DNA of 64,000 bases from Phoronis australis (lineage: Eukaryota; Phoronida; Phoronidae): contig NMRA01000825.1 in NCBI GenBank assembly GCA_002633005.1, positions 36,657 through 100,656 on the forward strand, in the 5' to 3' direction. Shown here one piece after another: positions 62,658 through 64,000 of the stretch. A program made the translations under genes and the position numbers. The notes under the pieces are model-generated. The model did no database searches, was not told the origin of the DNA, and worked only from the letters and a program-made list of their open reading frames with translations. How positions within the stretch are numbered: position 1 is the stretch's first letter; each line of letters opens with the position of its first letter.

Positions 62658-64000
62658 TTTTATGTGCCTACATATTTATATGTGGGTGCATATTGCCGTC
62701 ATCTCTGTCTTGGGCGTCAGGGTGTGCAGCGTCCGCAGCTGTATCTCCTTAACTCCTTGCAGAATCTTATTGAAATTTGGCAAATATATACCTATAGGGT
62801 TGATGACAGAGGGCGACGAGTTTCGGATTGACCCGAATACCGCTGTTCCCCCTAGTGGCAATTTTATTTTTTTACGTCTGCCTCTGTATCTTCAAAGGCC
62901 CTCAACCGATTTTCATGAAATTTGGCACATAGGCATTTATTAATGAGGTGACGCTATCCTTTTATTTTCGGATGGATTTGAGGTATTTTGTGCCATCTCG
63001 TGGCCATTTTTAGTATTTTCGAGTCCGGTTTTTGGCGTCCGCCCCTCTTTCAACCAAACCACTCTAAGGATGATTGCGAAATTTGGCATGTATGTTTTTA
63101 CTATGAAGAGGACGGCTGACGATGATTTTCCAACGACTTCGACTACTGTGGCGCCTCCTAGTGGCAGTTTTGTTTGTTTTTGCGCCAATAGCTGTATCTC
63201 CTAAAGGCGCTACAGGATCTTTATTAAATGCAGCAAATGTGTTCATAAAAAGTTGACAACAGACGGCGACGAGTTTCGGACCGACCCGAATACCACTGTG
63301 CCCCCTAGTGGCAATTTTAGTTTTTTACGTCTGTCTCTGTATCTTCAAAGGTCCTCAACCGATTTTCATGAAATTTAGCACATAGGCACGTATTAATAAG
63401 ATGACGCTATTCTCTTGTTTTTTGATGGATTCGAGGTATTTTGCGCCATCTTGTGGCCATTTTTACCGTTTTCGAGTCCGTTTTTTGGCGTTCGCCTCTC
63501 TATCAACCAAACCACTCTAACGATGATTGTGAAAATTGCCATGTGTGTTCTTATTATGAAGAGGACGGTTGCCGATGATTTTTCGACGACTTTGGCTACT
63601 GTGGTGCCTCCTAGTGGCAGTTTTTTGTGTCCATGGCTGTATTTCCTAAATTGTTAGCAGGATCTTTTCTAAATTTAGGAAGTGTATTTATATGATGTTG
63701 ACAACGAATGACAATGACTCTCGGAAGGATTTGACCCCTGGTGTGCCCCCTTGTGGCAATTTTAGTATTACGTTTACCTCTGTATCCTGAAATGTCCTCA
63801 ACGGATTTTCATAAAATTTTGAATATGGGCGTCTATTGTTGAGGTGACGCTATCATCCAGTTTTCGGATGGAGTCAAGGTATGTTGCGCCACCTAGTGGC
63901 CATTTTTGTCATTTTTGGCATCTACCCCTCTATCAACCAAATCATTCTAAGGATGGTTTTGAAAATTGGCGTACATGTTCTCAGTGTGAAGAGGACGGTT
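62658..64000. repeat. 450-bp higher-order tandem repeat built of three 150-bp subunits, runs off the window
   Basis: Units start at about 62741, 63191 and 63643. Each contains three diverged subunits of about 150 bp that share a GTATCT/TATCAACC start, GATTTTCATGAAATTTGGCA, a GACG block and an end like CCTAGTGGCAATTTT. Subunits at the same position in successive units are much more alike than neighbours within a unit. The leader 62658-62740 (CATATTTATATGTGG hairpin, GCCGTCATCTCTGTC) matches the complement of 29085-29155. Confidence 0.9.

Overview
The window is animal nuclear DNA: genes split by GT-AG introns, AT-rich non-coding sequence, dense minisatellites, several small inverted-repeat transposons, and a Penelope-type retroelement fragment. 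Ribosomal protein S6, a PHM-type amidating enzyme and an SFI1-type centrin-binding protein together point to a metazoan, probably a marine invertebrate. I cannot fix the phylum from this sequence. A 66-base N run (24438-24503) and single Ns at 29084 and 61342 show that it is a draft assembly.

Layout. (1) 369-11076, plus strand: the last nine exons of a monofunctional PHM gene (peptidylglycine alpha-hydroxylating monooxygenase). The 5' exons lie left of the window, and there is no lyase domain before the stop. (2) 13960-17441, minus strand: a four-exon gene I assembled from splice signals. It encodes a 181-residue secreted cysteine-rich protein whose C-terminal half resembles a Spaetzle/neurotrophin-type cystine knot. 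(3) 17.5-27.0 kb: no recognisable gene, many repeats, including a 1.6-kb TTAA-flanked transposon, foldback elements, a 440-bp tandem repeat and the assembly gap. (4) 27084-35719, minus strand: complete RPS6 in five exons. (5) 35868-62163 and onward, plus strand: 27 exons of SFI1, 1377 codons in an uninterrupted frame, with the 3' end beyond the window. RPS6 and SFI1 are head to head, 148 bp apart. (6) 62.66-64.0 kb: a 450-bp higher-order tandem repeat running off the window.

The genes do not form one pathway. PHM performs the first step of C-terminal amidation of secreted peptides. The Spaetzle-like protein would be an extracellular ligand. RPS6 is a 40S ribosome component. SFI1 is a centriole/centrosome scaffold that binds centrin. 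The two strongest leads are the undescribed cystine-knot-like gene and a run of about twelve 40-bp repeats in the PHM gene that look like multiplied copies of a splice acceptor and the start of the exon that follows. Nearly every SFI1 intron also carries its own private minisatellite.
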